Shown here piece by piece: positions 45,501 through 52,681 of a stretch of DNA of 64,000 bases. The notes beneath the pieces were generated by a model. That model was not told where the DNA came from. It saw only the letters and a program-made list of their open reading frames with translations, and searched no databases. Origin of the DNA: Haloarcula sp. DT43 (GTDB lineage: Archaea > Halobacteriota > Halobacteria > Halobacteriales > Haloarculaceae); assembly GCF_037078405.1 (NCBI RefSeq), contig NZ_JAYMGZ010000006.1, positions 1 through 64,000 of the forward strand, written 5' to 3'. Both the position numbers and the translations under genes were made by a program. The first letter of the stretch is position 1, and each line of letters starts with the position of its first letter.

Positions 45501-45954
45501 CGGCCTCGTCGGGTGAGGTGTCGTCGTCCGGCCACAGCGCCCGGATGTCCGTCGCCAGCCGGTCGTAGGCCTCGTTCCAGCCGAGTTTGCGCCACTCCCC
45601 GTCCTCCTGTATCATCGGGTGTTTGAGGCGCTTCTCGGAGTGTTCGGTCTCGTAGATGCCGGCTCCCTTCGAACACAGCGACCCGGCGTTTATCGGGTGT
45701 TCGTGCCACGGCTCCATGCCGACGAAGGAGTTGCCCTCCTTCTCGCCACGGAAGCCACAGCCTACCGAACAGTAGTTACAGATGGTCTTGGTCAGTTCGG
45801 TGTCCGTGTCGGTCCCGTCCGTTTCCTCGCCGCTCTCCTGGAGTGCCCGACCGGCACCGCTGACGCCGAGGGCGACGCCCCCCGCGAGGGCGCTCGCCTT
45901 CATGAACGAGCGGCGGTCGAGGTCCAGTGAGACTGGTTCCTGTTGTGTACTCAT
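42553..45954 (-). CDS. formate dehydrogenase-like molybdopterin oxidoreductase, catalytic subunit
   Basis: A 1133-residue bis-MGD enzyme. The Tat signal is DRRSFMKASALAGG at residues 13-26. The N-terminal [4Fe-4S] motif is CNYCSVGC with C59, C62, C66 and C94. The metal ligand is Cys198 in ARICHSTT followed by GLANTWGYGAMTN, the formate-dehydrogenase pattern; the position is Cys and no selenocysteine is needed. The C-terminal MopB domain begins near residue 960. It should oxidise formate to CO2 on the outer face of the membrane. ATG 45954 puts the signal peptide at the right distance; 45999 is possible. Mo or W cannot be told apart. Confidence 0.85.
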   Translation of the reverse strand: MSTQQEPVSLDLDRRSFMKASALAGGVALGVSGAGRALQESGEETDGTDTDTELTKTICNYCSVGCGFRGEKEGNSFVGMEPWHEHPINAGSLCSKGAGIYETEHSEKRLKHPMIQEDGEWRKLGWNEAYDRLATDIRALWPDDDTSPDEAVDVDAEHSRESVMLLGSAHHSNEEAYAIRKLAAFMGTNNIDHQARICHSTTVTGLANTWGYGAMTNTVQDYRNFDLNIIIGQNPAEAHPIAMQHILEGQKRGGTILNLDPRFTKTSAHADEFMRFRPGTDVALMMGIIKELRDKHGLAMDPDADDSGQNMLTDRVQGWEDVDAELDEYDKETVEEITWVSAEDIERIADMIDEARPHIQIEWAMGGTQHNNGTQNIRSYAMTSLASGSAARSGGGLQVMRGHANVQGATDLAVASHILPGYYGLTAGGWSWWAEIWDRTPETSGSTSFADMYNRFELMPPDKYVRQSPVYEGNEDADSLPPNTDHGPENPAENSMMFQNGLTVARWFESALDQEDRYQETPIYQPDQTKIAFFWGHSANSISEMEQMKEGMENLDLLVVIDVFPSVASVLPDYEDGPPVLLLPASSQYEHHRSLTNTNRSVQWSEPVRSPAHNSKPDLQIMQELAGYLGFGEHFDWGAGSELYNGKSSYEGAVREFNLGTNTIGYRQTPERLQQHLEYDWAFSNEDLKGAEGTPVAGEYWMLPWPCWGEDHPGTPIIWNDDLDPNNGGQDFRTRWGVQAPTPEDWEAMPTDEEYPMQETLDAVGDRYESQEEALDLTRAPYNPEWADDDDTAADGMIHGIPEYPGWKVTPPQSLVDPEQEVQPDELTIPQQYALDNQESVYTAAQALNNPDTGSAVFDEYLETMIGQGVDPEFYEEYDYAQPDAPTGRGRARAVVWSFLDKVPVHREPIEGPDTELLAEWPANGQQRNFYRLDQNNLVEQERATDIIHNQEDGPDLDTIMTSGRQVEHQGGGAETRNNIHTADLQPHMYAEVHPDMAEDLGIDGGDLIVIASTDRGSVLVKARVTNRPNPQEVFLPYHWGGVFKGQSLEDKYPDGHVPYAIGDSANAITSRGYDVETQMQETKVSMVGVYPATEEVINEFNMDVDLDLTFPQDENDVGTQKDFDVRDNSTVQ

Positions 45955-46042
45955 GGCGAATGGTGCCCACCCATTACCGATGCTGTCCGCGTCTGCCACG
46001 CAGTCTGGTCTGTCATTGTCTGTCTAGACGTACCACACATTC

Positions 46043-46083
46043 GGTGTCATCCATGATAAAAGGTGTCATATTTTGCAATGACA
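46043..46083. promoter_or_regulatory. repeated TGTCAT sites in the divergent fdh promoter region
   Basis: GGTGTCAT occurs at 46043-46050 and 46062-46069, and the second pairs with ATGACA at 46078-46083 to give TGTCAT-N8-ATGACA. A TTTTATC stretch at about 46054-46060 is a plausible TATA box for the leftward fdh operon, so a protein bound here would block it. Candidate operator. Confidence 0.45.
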
Positions 46084-46105
46084 GTTCGTGTAATTTACCT
46101 GCCGA

Positions 46106-46117
46106 CCAAAATTTTGG
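46106..46117. promoter_or_regulatory. 12-bp perfect palindrome
   Basis: CCAAAATTTTGG lies about 70 bases before the ATG of the rightward HdrA/MvhD-like gene and outside its likely TATA-like element near 46160. It may be a regulatory site or part of an AT-rich promoter. Confidence 0.35.
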
Positions 46118-46188
46118 GGGTTGAATTCGCGAATAGATGTGTGAACGCTCCGCAAGGTCTATAACCGGGACAGGGTTTTGCATGATTA

Positions 46189-48321
46189 ATGAACACGGGT
46201 GCCTTCGTGTGTTCCTGCGGGGGATCGTGCGACATCGACCTGGAAGCGGTCCGGGACGGGGTCGACGACGTCGACGTCGTGGCCAGTTCCGAACTGCTCT
46301 GTCAGGACGGGCTGGCCGGGATGTCACAGGTCATCGAGGAGTACGACCTCGACCAGATAATCGCGACGACGCCGGAGCCGTCGTGTCAGGAGCGCATCCG
46401 CGGCCTCGCCGACGAACACGACCTCCACCCCGAGGCGTCGGTGTTCGTCGACCACCGGGAGACGAACGCCTGGGTCCACGACGAGGCGGCGGCCACCGAC
46501 AAGACGGCCCGGCTCATCAACGCGACGGAGGCCGGCCTGCGCGAGGAAGCGCCGTCGCGGACGGTGTCGAAAGACGCCGGGAACCGAGTCGCCGTCGTCG
46601 GCGACCCCGGAGCCGCCCGGTCGCTGACCGACGACGCCGACGTGCTGTTCATCGCGGACGGGCAGGAGTTCGCCGACGTCGAAGGGCTCGCAGACGTGGC
46701 GATGGAGCGCGGGCGCGTCGTCGATATCGAGGGCTCCTACGGCGAGTACGAACTCACCCTTGAGGCCCGCGTCACCGACGACTGCATCGACTGCATGGAC
46801 TGCGTGCGGGAGGGCCCCGACGGCATGGTGACGGAGTTCCCCGTCGACATCCACCCCGACGCACCGGACGGCGCGTGGACGGACACCTGCCCGACCGACG
46901 CCATCGACCTGGCGGGGGTCACGCGCACCGTCGAGGTCGACCAGGTCATCTACCCCGGCGGTCGCGACGACGCCCGCGGCGGCCGGCTGGGTTTCTACAC
47001 CGGGCCGGTCGACGCCGGCACCATCGCCGCCGTCGAGTCACAGCTTGGCGGCATCGAGAAGCCACAGTTCCTCGACCTGGAGATGGACGTCTGTGCCGCC
47101 GGTGCGTCCAGTCAGGAGGGGTGTACGGCCTGCGTCGACGCCTGCCCCCACGGCGCAGTCGACCGACCGACCATCGACTCCGTCGAGTTCGACGAGGTCG
47201 CCTGCGAGAACTGCGGGGCCTGTACGAGTGCCTGTCCGACGGGCGCGACACAGCTCCGCGAGCCGTCGAACCGCCGGCTCGCCCGCGAGGTCGAGGCGTT
47301 GCTGGAGGACGACGCGGACGGGGGCCTGCTGTCCCGTGGCGACGGCGGTATCGACACCCAGGTCGTCGCGTTCGTCTGCTCGGAGTACGCTATGGAGCGG
47401 CTCCGGGCGCACGGACGCAAGGCCGTCCGGTCGGGCGACCTCGACTACCCGCCCATCCTCCCGGTCCGGGTCAACTGCACGGACACGGTCGGCGAGGCCC
47501 ACGTCATGCACGCGCTGGCGGCCGGCGCGGACGGCGTCGCCATCGTCGGCTGTGGCGGCTCCTGCCTCCACTCCGGGCCGGACCCGAAGCAGGACCTCGT
47601 CGACCGGCTCAATCAGGCGACGACCGACCTCGGGCTCGGTGACCGCGTCGGGTTCTTCGCGCCGGAGGCCGGCAACCCCGAGGCGTTCGTCGAGTCGCTC
47701 TCGGGCTTCGTCGAGTTCGGGCTCGACGAGACGCCGATTCCGGCCGGCAACTACGAGGCGACGGGCCGCAGCGACGCCGACCGCGAGGAGCCCCGCCCCA
47801 ACCCCGACTTCGACAGCCACGGCTGGACCCTAGAGAGCGTCCGGGCCATCCTTGACCACGTCGACCCCGAGCGGGAGGTGATTCGCGGGCTGAAGGACTT
47901 CGGCGTCATGGACGTCAGCGACGCATGCACGCTGACGCCGACCTGTACGAACCTCTGTCCGACCGACGCTATCCAGCGGACCGGCGAGGGCGAACTGGCG
48001 TTCAACCACGCGGACTGCGTGAACTGCGGGCTCTGCGAGGAGGGGTGCCCGGAGACGGCGATTACGATGCACGACGGACTGGACCTCTCCCTGCTCCCGG
48101 AGAACCGGGGCGGCGAGGCCTGGGTGACCGTCCACGACGGCGACATGCTCGAATGCGTCCGCTGTGGCAAACCGTTCACCAGCGTCGCCTCCGCGGCGAA
48201 AATCGAGGAGGAGGTCGGCAGTCAGGTCGAGGGCCTGGCCCCCGACGCCGACCACTCGGTCTTCGAGTACTGTAGCGACTGTCGGAGCCGCCTGCTGTTC
48301 GACCAGGGGGAGAAGCGATGA
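46189..48321 (+). CDS. HdrA-like / ferredoxin / MvhD fusion electron-transfer protein
   Basis: A 710-residue soluble iron-sulfur protein. It starts with the HdrA-like CSCGGSC motif (8-14). Residues 132-143 look like a Rossmann strand, but the usual GxGxxG reads GDPGAA. Ferredoxin-type clusters follow near 199-234 and 312-350. Residues about 390-495 match MvhD/FlpD (VVAFVCSEYAM, VNCTDTVGEAHVM, VGCGGSC). A third ferredoxin module lies at about 578-632, and CxxC pairs are near the C-terminus. MvhD-HdrA couples dehydrogenases to other acceptors in methanogens; here the pairing with formate dehydrogenase suggests electron transfer from formate to ferredoxin or another soluble partner. It is divergent from the fdh operon and overlaps the torD-like gene. 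Confidence 0.72.
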   Translation: MNTGAFVCSCGGSCDIDLEAVRDGVDDVDVVASSELLCQDGLAGMSQVIEEYDLDQIIATTPEPSCQERIRGLADEHDLHPEASVFVDHRETNAWVHDEAAATDKTARLINATEAGLREEAPSRTVSKDAGNRVAVVGDPGAARSLTDDADVLFIADGQEFADVEGLADVAMERGRVVDIEGSYGEYELTLEARVTDDCIDCMDCVREGPDGMVTEFPVDIHPDAPDGAWTDTCPTDAIDLAGVTRTVEVDQVIYPGGRDDARGGRLGFYTGPVDAGTIAAVESQLGGIEKPQFLDLEMDVCAAGASSQEGCTACVDACPHGAVDRPTIDSVEFDEVACENCGACTSACPTGATQLREPSNRRLAREVEALLEDDADGGLLSRGDGGIDTQVVAFVCSEYAMERLRAHGRKAVRSGDLDYPPILPVRVNCTDTVGEAHVMHALAAGADGVAIVGCGGSCLHSGPDPKQDLVDRLNQATTDLGLGDRVGFFAPEAGNPEAFVESLSGFVEFGLDETPIPAGNYEATGRSDADREEPRPNPDFDSHGWTLESVRAILDHVDPEREVIRGLKDFGVMDVSDACTLTPTCTNLCPTDAIQRTGEGELAFNHADCVNCGLCEEGCPETAITMHDGLDLSLLPENRGGEAWVTVHDGDMLECVRCGKPFTSVASAAKIEEEVGSQVEGLAPDADHSVFEYCSDCRSRLLFDQGEKR

Positions 48322-48944
48322 ACGATGCGGCCGTCTACGAGGCCCGCCTCGAACTGGTCGATTTCGTCATCGACGTGTTCTGGGACGTGCCCGACGAGGC
48401 GTTCGTCGAGCGGCTGTTGAGCGACGACGTCCAGCTACCGGGGGACTCCATCAACGACCAGCTGGACGAGGGCTTCGAGACCCTGCAGAGGTGGCGAGAC
48501 GACAACGCGGACCGGCCGGTCTCGGCGGTGCGGGACGACCTCGAACGGGAGTACACGAACCTGCTCGTCGGCCCGCGCCCGCCGGTGTTGCCCCACGAGA
48601 CGAACTACCGCGAGGACACGGAGTTCATCGGCGAGGGACTGGCCGAAGTCGACGCCAGCTACGCCGCGGCAGGGTGGGCACCGCCCGAGGACTACCCCGA
48701 GGAGAACGACTTCGTCGCCGTCGAACTGGCGTTCCTGCGCTATCTCATCGAGCGCCAGCGTGCGGGCGACGAGGAGACCGTCGGCTACGAGCGGGTGTTC
48801 ATCGAGCAACACCTCAGCGAGTGGGTCGTCGACTTCGCCGACGAGATGCGCGAGGAGGCCGACGGGGGGCTGTTCCTCGCGGCGGCGCTCGTCTGCGAGG
48901 GGCTGGTCCGCTTCGAGGACGAAATCGTCGCTCAAATCGGCTAG
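48318..48944 (+). CDS. TorD/DmsD-family molybdoenzyme chaperone
   Basis: A 208-residue all-helical protein. The conserved segment YTNLLVGPRPPVLPHETNYR contains the family pattern for the groove that binds Tat signal peptides. Chaperones of this family hold the catalytic subunit until molybdopterin is inserted, before Tat export. The start overlaps the preceding stop by ATGA. Its obvious client is the Tat-exported formate-dehydrogenase-like subunit encoded on the other side of the promoter. Confidence 0.8.
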   Translation: MNDAAVYEARLELVDFVIDVFWDVPDEAFVERLLSDDVQLPGDSINDQLDEGFETLQRWRDDNADRPVSAVRDDLEREYTNLLVGPRPPVLPHETNYREDTEFIGEGLAEVDASYAAAGWAPPEDYPEENDFVAVELAFLRYLIERQRAGDEETVGYERVFIEQHLSEWVVDFADEMREEADGGLFLAAALVCEGLVRFEDEIVAQIG

Positions 48945-48945
48945 G

Positions 48946-49179
48946 CTACCGGATGCGGAGGACGAGCCCCACGCTGGCGACGAGCCCGACGACCATCAGG
49001 ACCTTCACTGCGGGCAGCAGGAACGCCATCGCCTGTTCCATGAGGAAGAGCGACCGCCAGGTGTTGACCGACCGCGCGACGACCGCGACGGCTCCAGCGC
49101 CCGCGACCAGCACGCAGAGCAGCGTCACGGAGGCCGCCGCGACGACGCCGAAGGGGTTCGCGCGCAGTCGCTCACGCAT
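48946..49179 (-). CDS. small membrane protein (third of a three-gene set)
   Basis: Codes for 77 aa with two long hydrophobic helices (about 10-33 and 50-72), starting MRERLRANPFGVV. The upstream gene overlaps it by 8 bases. No motif is recognised. It lies convergent to the chaperone gene with one base between the stop codons. Confidence 0.6.
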   Translation of the reverse strand: MRERLRANPFGVVAAASVTLLCVLVAGAGAVAVVARSVNTWRSLFLMEQAMAFLLPAVKVLMVVGLVASVGLVLRIR

Positions 49180-49447
49180 CGGGCACCACCCGCCGACCGA
49201 CGACGAGGACCACGAACAGCGGCACGAGGACCATCAGGAGGCGGCTGACGAACAGCCCGATGTAGCTGATGGTCGATTCGAGGTGAATCGCCCAGTGCCA
49301 GCTCCCCTTGAGTTCGGCGATGAGGCCGACGGTGCCGACCACGAGCAGCGACAGCGCCAGGAGCACGACGAGGGTGTAGACCAGCGTCCGGAGATAGCCG
49401 AGCACCGTCGCGGCGTCAACCCGCGAGGCTGACTGTTCGGTCGCCAT
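49172..49447 (-). CDS. small membrane protein (second of a three-gene set)
   Basis: Codes for 91 aa with two hydrophobic helices (about 18-43 and 60-84); the loop contains SWHWAIHLEST with two His residues. The ATG shares one base with the stop of the preceding 49-residue gene. Presumably an assembly or subunit-type membrane protein; family not recognised. Confidence 0.6.
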   Translation of the reverse strand: MATEQSASRVDAATVLGYLRTLVYTLVVLLALSLLVVGTVGLIAELKGSWHWAIHLESTISYIGLFVSRLLMVLVPLFVVLVVGRRVVPDA

Positions 49448-49596
49448 CAGGGCTCCTCCCCGGCCCAGTGTTGCTGGTAGATGTCGTACGTGATGACGAC
49501 GAGGACCACCAGCCCGACGCCCAGAACCGCCGCGCCCGTGTCGGGCGGAAACGGGAGGTCGAGCCCCGACCCCGTGTGCATGAGGATACTTAGCAT
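49447..49596 (-). CDS. 49-residue single-helix membrane protein (first of a three-gene set)
   Basis: Starts MLSILMHTGSGLDLPFPPDT, then one hydrophobic helix (AAVLGVGLVVLVVITY) and ends in a polar tail. The stop codon overlaps the start of the next gene by one base (TGATG), so the three are translated together. Too short for ordinary gene callers. Context suggests a link with the nearby respiratory enzymes, unproven. Confidence 0.55.
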   Translation of the reverse strand: MLSILMHTGSGLDLPFPPDTGAAVLGVGLVVLVVITYDIYQQHWAGEEP

Positions 49597-49731
49597 GGAG
49601 TGTGGTACGGACTGGCGAGTAAAAAACCGTTGTGACCTGTCCGGGCCGTCGGCGAGCGTCGGAGACGGCGACGACAGCGCGTGTGAGACAAAGCTTTTCT
49701 CCGCGTAGCCCTACCGTTGTGATACCATACC

Positions 49732-50949
49732 ATGACGTCCCGCCGCGGGCTGTTGCTCCGCCTCTCCGCGCTCTCCGGAGCGGCCGGGCTGAGCGGCTGT
49801 TCGTCCCTGCTCGCCAGGCAGGCGTCGTCGCCGACGGGGGACCTGGACCCGAACCCGCGGGCCGGCGAACTCCCGGTGCGGCAACACGCCTGGAACGAGC
49901 GCCTCCGGAGCGACGCCGCCGGCAACGACCTGCCCCCCCGTCACTTCCGGCTGTTCATGCTCGACCTCGACACCGAGCCGTCGGACGCGGCCGCGGAGAC
50001 CGTCGAACTGGCGATGCGGACGCTTGAAGACGCCTACGAGTTCGACAGCGGAGGACTCCTGCACATGCTCGCCTGGGGGACGAGCTACTTCGAGACCTAC
50101 GGCTCGCTCGGGTCGTCGCCGATACGTCGCCCGCGGGTCCTCTCCCGGACGGACGACCCCGACCTGCAGGCCTTCGACGCGATGCTCGTCCTGGCCAGCG
50201 ACGTGCCCTCGCATCTCGCGGCCGCCGAATCGGCGCTGTTCGACACCCGACCGACGCTCGCGGGCGCGGAGATTCAGGGCCGACTCGGCGACGTGTTCAC
50301 CGTCGCCGACCGCCGCGGCGGGTTCGTCGGCGAGGGGCTCCCGGCGGCCCACGCCAATGCGGAGGGCGTCCCCGCCGACATCCCCGAGGACTCGTACATG
50401 TTCTCGGGCTTCTTCGCCGGCCGGGCCGGCACGCAGGCCAGCGAGGACCGCGTCACCATCGACGACGGCCCCTACGCCGGCGGAACGACGATACACCTCT
50501 CTCGAATCAACGAGGCCTTCGACACCTGGTGGGAACTCGCCCAGTCAGACCGCGTCGAGCGGCTGTTCTCGGCGGCGTTCTCGCCGGACGACATCGACAG
50601 GGGTGACCTCCCCTTCGCCGACATGGTCCGCGAGCACGCGAGGGAGAACGGCCGGGTCGGTCACTTCGAGAAGGTCGCCCGCGCCCGCAAGGACGGGGAG
50701 CCGCTTCTCCTCCGACGGGACTTCAACACCATCGACGGCGGCCAGGCCGGGATTCACTTCCTCTCCTTACAGGAGCGGCTCAGCGACTTCGAGGAGGTCC
50801 GGGACGCGATGAACGGCTGGTGGCTCCGGGAGGAACACGAGGACCTCAGAGACCGGCAGAACAACGGCCTGTTGGAGTTCATCGAGGTCGCGTCGCGCTC
50901 GAACTTCTACGTCCCGCCCCGCGACAAGCGGGCCTTCCCGGCCCCGTAG
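49732..50949 (+). CDS. Tat-exported lipoprotein resembling Dyp-type peroxidases
   Basis: A 405-residue protein with a twin-arginine signal (TSRRGLLLRL) and lipobox LSGC at residues 20-23. The C-terminal half follows the Dyp fold: SGFFAG at 225-230 in place of GFxDG, a GGTTIHLSRI strand, REHARENG with His302 as possible heme ligand, LLLRRDF with Arg328 and GIHFLSLQ. The usual catalytic Asp of GxxDG is Ala229. This suggests a haloarchaeal Dyp relative whose peroxidase chemistry may be altered or lost. Divergent from the three small membrane genes, which lie just upstream. Confidence 0.6.
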   Translation: MTSRRGLLLRLSALSGAAGLSGCSSLLARQASSPTGDLDPNPRAGELPVRQHAWNERLRSDAAGNDLPPRHFRLFMLDLDTEPSDAAAETVELAMRTLEDAYEFDSGGLLHMLAWGTSYFETYGSLGSSPIRRPRVLSRTDDPDLQAFDAMLVLASDVPSHLAAAESALFDTRPTLAGAEIQGRLGDVFTVADRRGGFVGEGLPAAHANAEGVPADIPEDSYMFSGFFAGRAGTQASEDRVTIDDGPYAGGTTIHLSRINEAFDTWWELAQSDRVERLFSAAFSPDDIDRGDLPFADMVREHARENGRVGHFEKVARARKDGEPLLLRRDFNTIDGGQAGIHFLSLQERLSDFEEVRDAMNGWWLREEHEDLRDRQNNGLLEFIEVASRSNFYVPPRDKRAFPAP

Positions 50950-50989
50950 CTGCCGCTCGTCGCCTGCGAGCGCCGAAAAGGGTCCCGGG

Positions 50990-51121
50990 CTACTCCTCGT
51001 CGTCCGATGTCGTGTCGTTCTGGTTCACGTCGCCCGGCCAGACGCCGTGGTCCCAGACCTCGAAGCCGTTGAACGTCTCTGTCGCGCCCTTCGGTTTCCA
51101 CTCGCTTTCCTCGTGTGCCAT
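50990..51121 (-). CDS. 43-residue acidic protein
   Basis: Starts MAHEESEWKPKGATETFNGF and ends in an acidic DDEE tail. It has many Trp and Gly-Asp residues and no hydrophobic segment. The reading frame is short, but codon use and the clean start after a TATA-like run (about 51122-51130) support it. Function unknown. Confidence 0.45.
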   Translation of the reverse strand: MAHEESEWKPKGATETFNGFEVWDHGVWPGDVNQNDTTSDDEE

Positions 51122-51165
51122 TGTATATCAACTATCGTGTGGTTCCGGCTTAAGTGTTGGTGCCG

Positions 51166-51510
51166 TCACTCCGAGGGCGTCCCCGGCGGTTTCTGCTCGT
51201 CGGTGACCTCGTCGAGGAACGCGTTGGCGTAGAGGTCGACGTGCATCTTCAGGACCGCGCTCTCGTCGACGCCGTTCTCCTCGGCCTGCCGGCGGAGCAA
51301 CGCGGCCAGTTCCTCGGTCGGTTCGTACCGAATCTCGCGGCCGTCGACCTCGAAGGTCACGTCGTGGGACTGGGAGACGAGGTGTTCGATTTCCAGCAGC
51401 GCCTGCTCGACCTTGGTCTCCAGCGCCTCGTCGATGTCCTCCAGCCGCCGGTCCGCCCACTCCTGGGCCGCCTCGTAGAGGCGGTCGCTCACCTCGAAGG
51501 CGAGCGTCAA
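51166..51510 (-). CDS. hypothetical protein coupled to a zinc-ribbon protein
   Basis: A 114-residue acidic helical protein. It probably starts at TTG 51510, whose TTGA overlaps the stop of the preceding zinc-ribbon gene; an ATG further upstream lies inside that gene. The segment YEAAQEWADRRLEDIDEALE is amphipathic. No catalytic motif is seen. Confidence 0.5.
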   Translation of the reverse strand: MTLAFEVSDRLYEAAQEWADRRLEDIDEALETKVEQALLEIEHLVSQSHDVTFEVDGREIRYEPTEELAALLRRQAEENGVDESAVLKMHVDLYANAFLDEVTDEQKPPGTPSE

Positions 51511-51650
51511 AACGACACCCCCTCGCCCTCGAACTCGGGCGTCCACAGCGTCGTCTCCTCACACACCGGACACTCCTGCCGGCGCGGCTGTCCCTCGAAC
51601 GCCGAGAGGTCTATCATCTGACCGCACTCCTCGCAACTGTAGTAGGTCAT
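51507..51650 (-). CDS. 47-residue zinc-ribbon protein
   Basis: Starts MTYYSCEECGQMIDL. Two CxxC pairs (CEEC and CPVC) form a complete zinc ribbon. It overlaps the upstream membrane protein gene by ATGA and the downstream gene by TTGA. Small zinc-ribbon proteins of this kind are common in haloarchaea; the partner is unknown. Confidence 0.55.
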   Translation of the reverse strand: MTYYSCEECGQMIDLSAFEGQPRRQECPVCEETTLWTPEFEGEGVSF

Positions 51651-51913
51651 TCGTCCGACGGGGGCCAGGACTGTGGTGCCGGGTCCGACTCGGTTATCTC
51701 GGAGTACAGGACCACGAGCACCCCGAGGACGATAGTCAGCACGAGCACGCCGGCGAGACCGCCCAGCGCGTTCCGGCCGACGAACGTCGCTGTGCCGGTC
51801 GCGTAGTCGATGGTCGACAGTACCTCCAACAGCGTCAGTAACAGCCAGACGAAGGCACCCAGTACCACGAACGTGAGTATTTTCGACTGTTGGACCGCGG
51901 TTCGGAGTGTCAT
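51647..51913 (-). CDS. small two-helix membrane protein
   Basis: An 88-residue protein with helices at about 11-32 and 46-69 and an acidic tail (SEITESDPAPQSWP). It heads a three-gene unit with four-base overlaps to the zinc-ribbon gene and its follower. Family not recognised. Confidence 0.6.
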   Translation of the reverse strand: MTLRTAVQQSKILTFVVLGAFVWLLLTLLEVLSTIDYATGTATFVGRNALGGLAGVLVLTIVLGVLVVLYSEITESDPAPQSWPPSDE

Positions 51914-51961
51914 TGTCGTTCGTGTATGACAATGGCCAGCAAGTGTTATAAATATACGGCG

Positions 51962-52681
51962 TCACTCCCCGGCGAGGTCCCAGTCCGCCTTCTCGGCGGC
52001 GTCGGCAAGCGGGACGAACTCCCAGCCCGTCCGCTCGGCGATGGGTTCGTCGTCCGGGCGGCCGACCAGGACCATCCGCTCGGCGTAGAACATCGAGTGC
52101 TCGTCGATGTCGGCGAGTCGCTCGGCCGGCTCTTGGCCCGCGCCGCTGAAGAAGTCGGCGTCGATGCCGTGGTCGCGCTGGAACTTGTTGATGACGAAGG
52201 CGTCGACGTCGCCGACGATGCCGACCCAGTCGGCCCAGCCGCGGGCCTCCTGAAAGACCCGCTGCGGGTCGGAAAACTGCCGGGCCGCGTCGTAGGTCAC
52301 GGCCATCGTCATGTCGTCGATGCCGCCGCCGTGGGGGCCGCTCGCCTCGACGGACTCCTCGCCGGCGGCCGGGTCCGCAGCGACGTTCGCGGCCGGGTCG
52401 GTGTCGGCCGCGGCCGCGCCGCCCGCGCCGCCGCTGCCCGTCGGGATGCCGACCGGCTTGTCCTTGTTCTCCCGCGGGACGTGGGGGACCGGCTGACCGC
52501 CCGGGCTGTCGGCCGATTCGCTGTCCGCGCCCGCTGCGTCGGCGGCCGGCGCTGCCCCGTCCCCGGCCGGCTCCGGTTCGTCCTCGGGTTCGCCCTCCCC
52601 GCTCCAGAACCAGTCGCCCCGGTTCGGCGTCTCTTCGTCGTCCTGTACGTCGAGGTCGTCGAGGTCTATCTTGTCTGTCAT
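51962..52681 (-). CDS. hypothetical protein coupled to the aldehyde oxidoreductase homologue
   Basis: Codes for 239 aa. The first 100 residues are low-complexity and acidic (alanine, aspartate, glycine-rich). The conserved-looking C-terminal half begins near DDMTMAVTYDAARQFSDPQR and includes VGIVGDVDAFVINKFQRDHG. It overlaps the upstream aldehyde oxidoreductase gene by ATGA, so is its obligate co-product. I recall a DUF7124-type haloarchaeal protein with such a domain, with low confidence. The longer open frame running on to 54457 is only an antisense-free extension through the neighbouring gene. Confidence 0.6.
   Translation of the reverse strand: MTDKIDLDDLDVQDDEETPNRGDWFWSGEGEPEDEPEPAGDGAAPAADAAGADSESADSPGGQPVPHVPRENKDKPVGIPTGSGGAGGAAAADTDPAANVAADPAAGEESVEASGPHGGGIDDMTMAVTYDAARQFSDPQRVFQEARGWADWVGIVGDVDAFVINKFQRDHGIDADFFSGAGQEPAERLADIDEHSMFYAERMVLVGRPDDEPIAERTGWEFVPLADAAEKADWDLAGE

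Noticed and set aside
42556-45516. Long rightward frame of 986 codons opposite the formate-dehydrogenase-like catalytic gene
   Set aside because: It is an antisense shadow in GC-rich DNA; the leftward gene has complete molybdopterin-enzyme motifs and a Tat signal.
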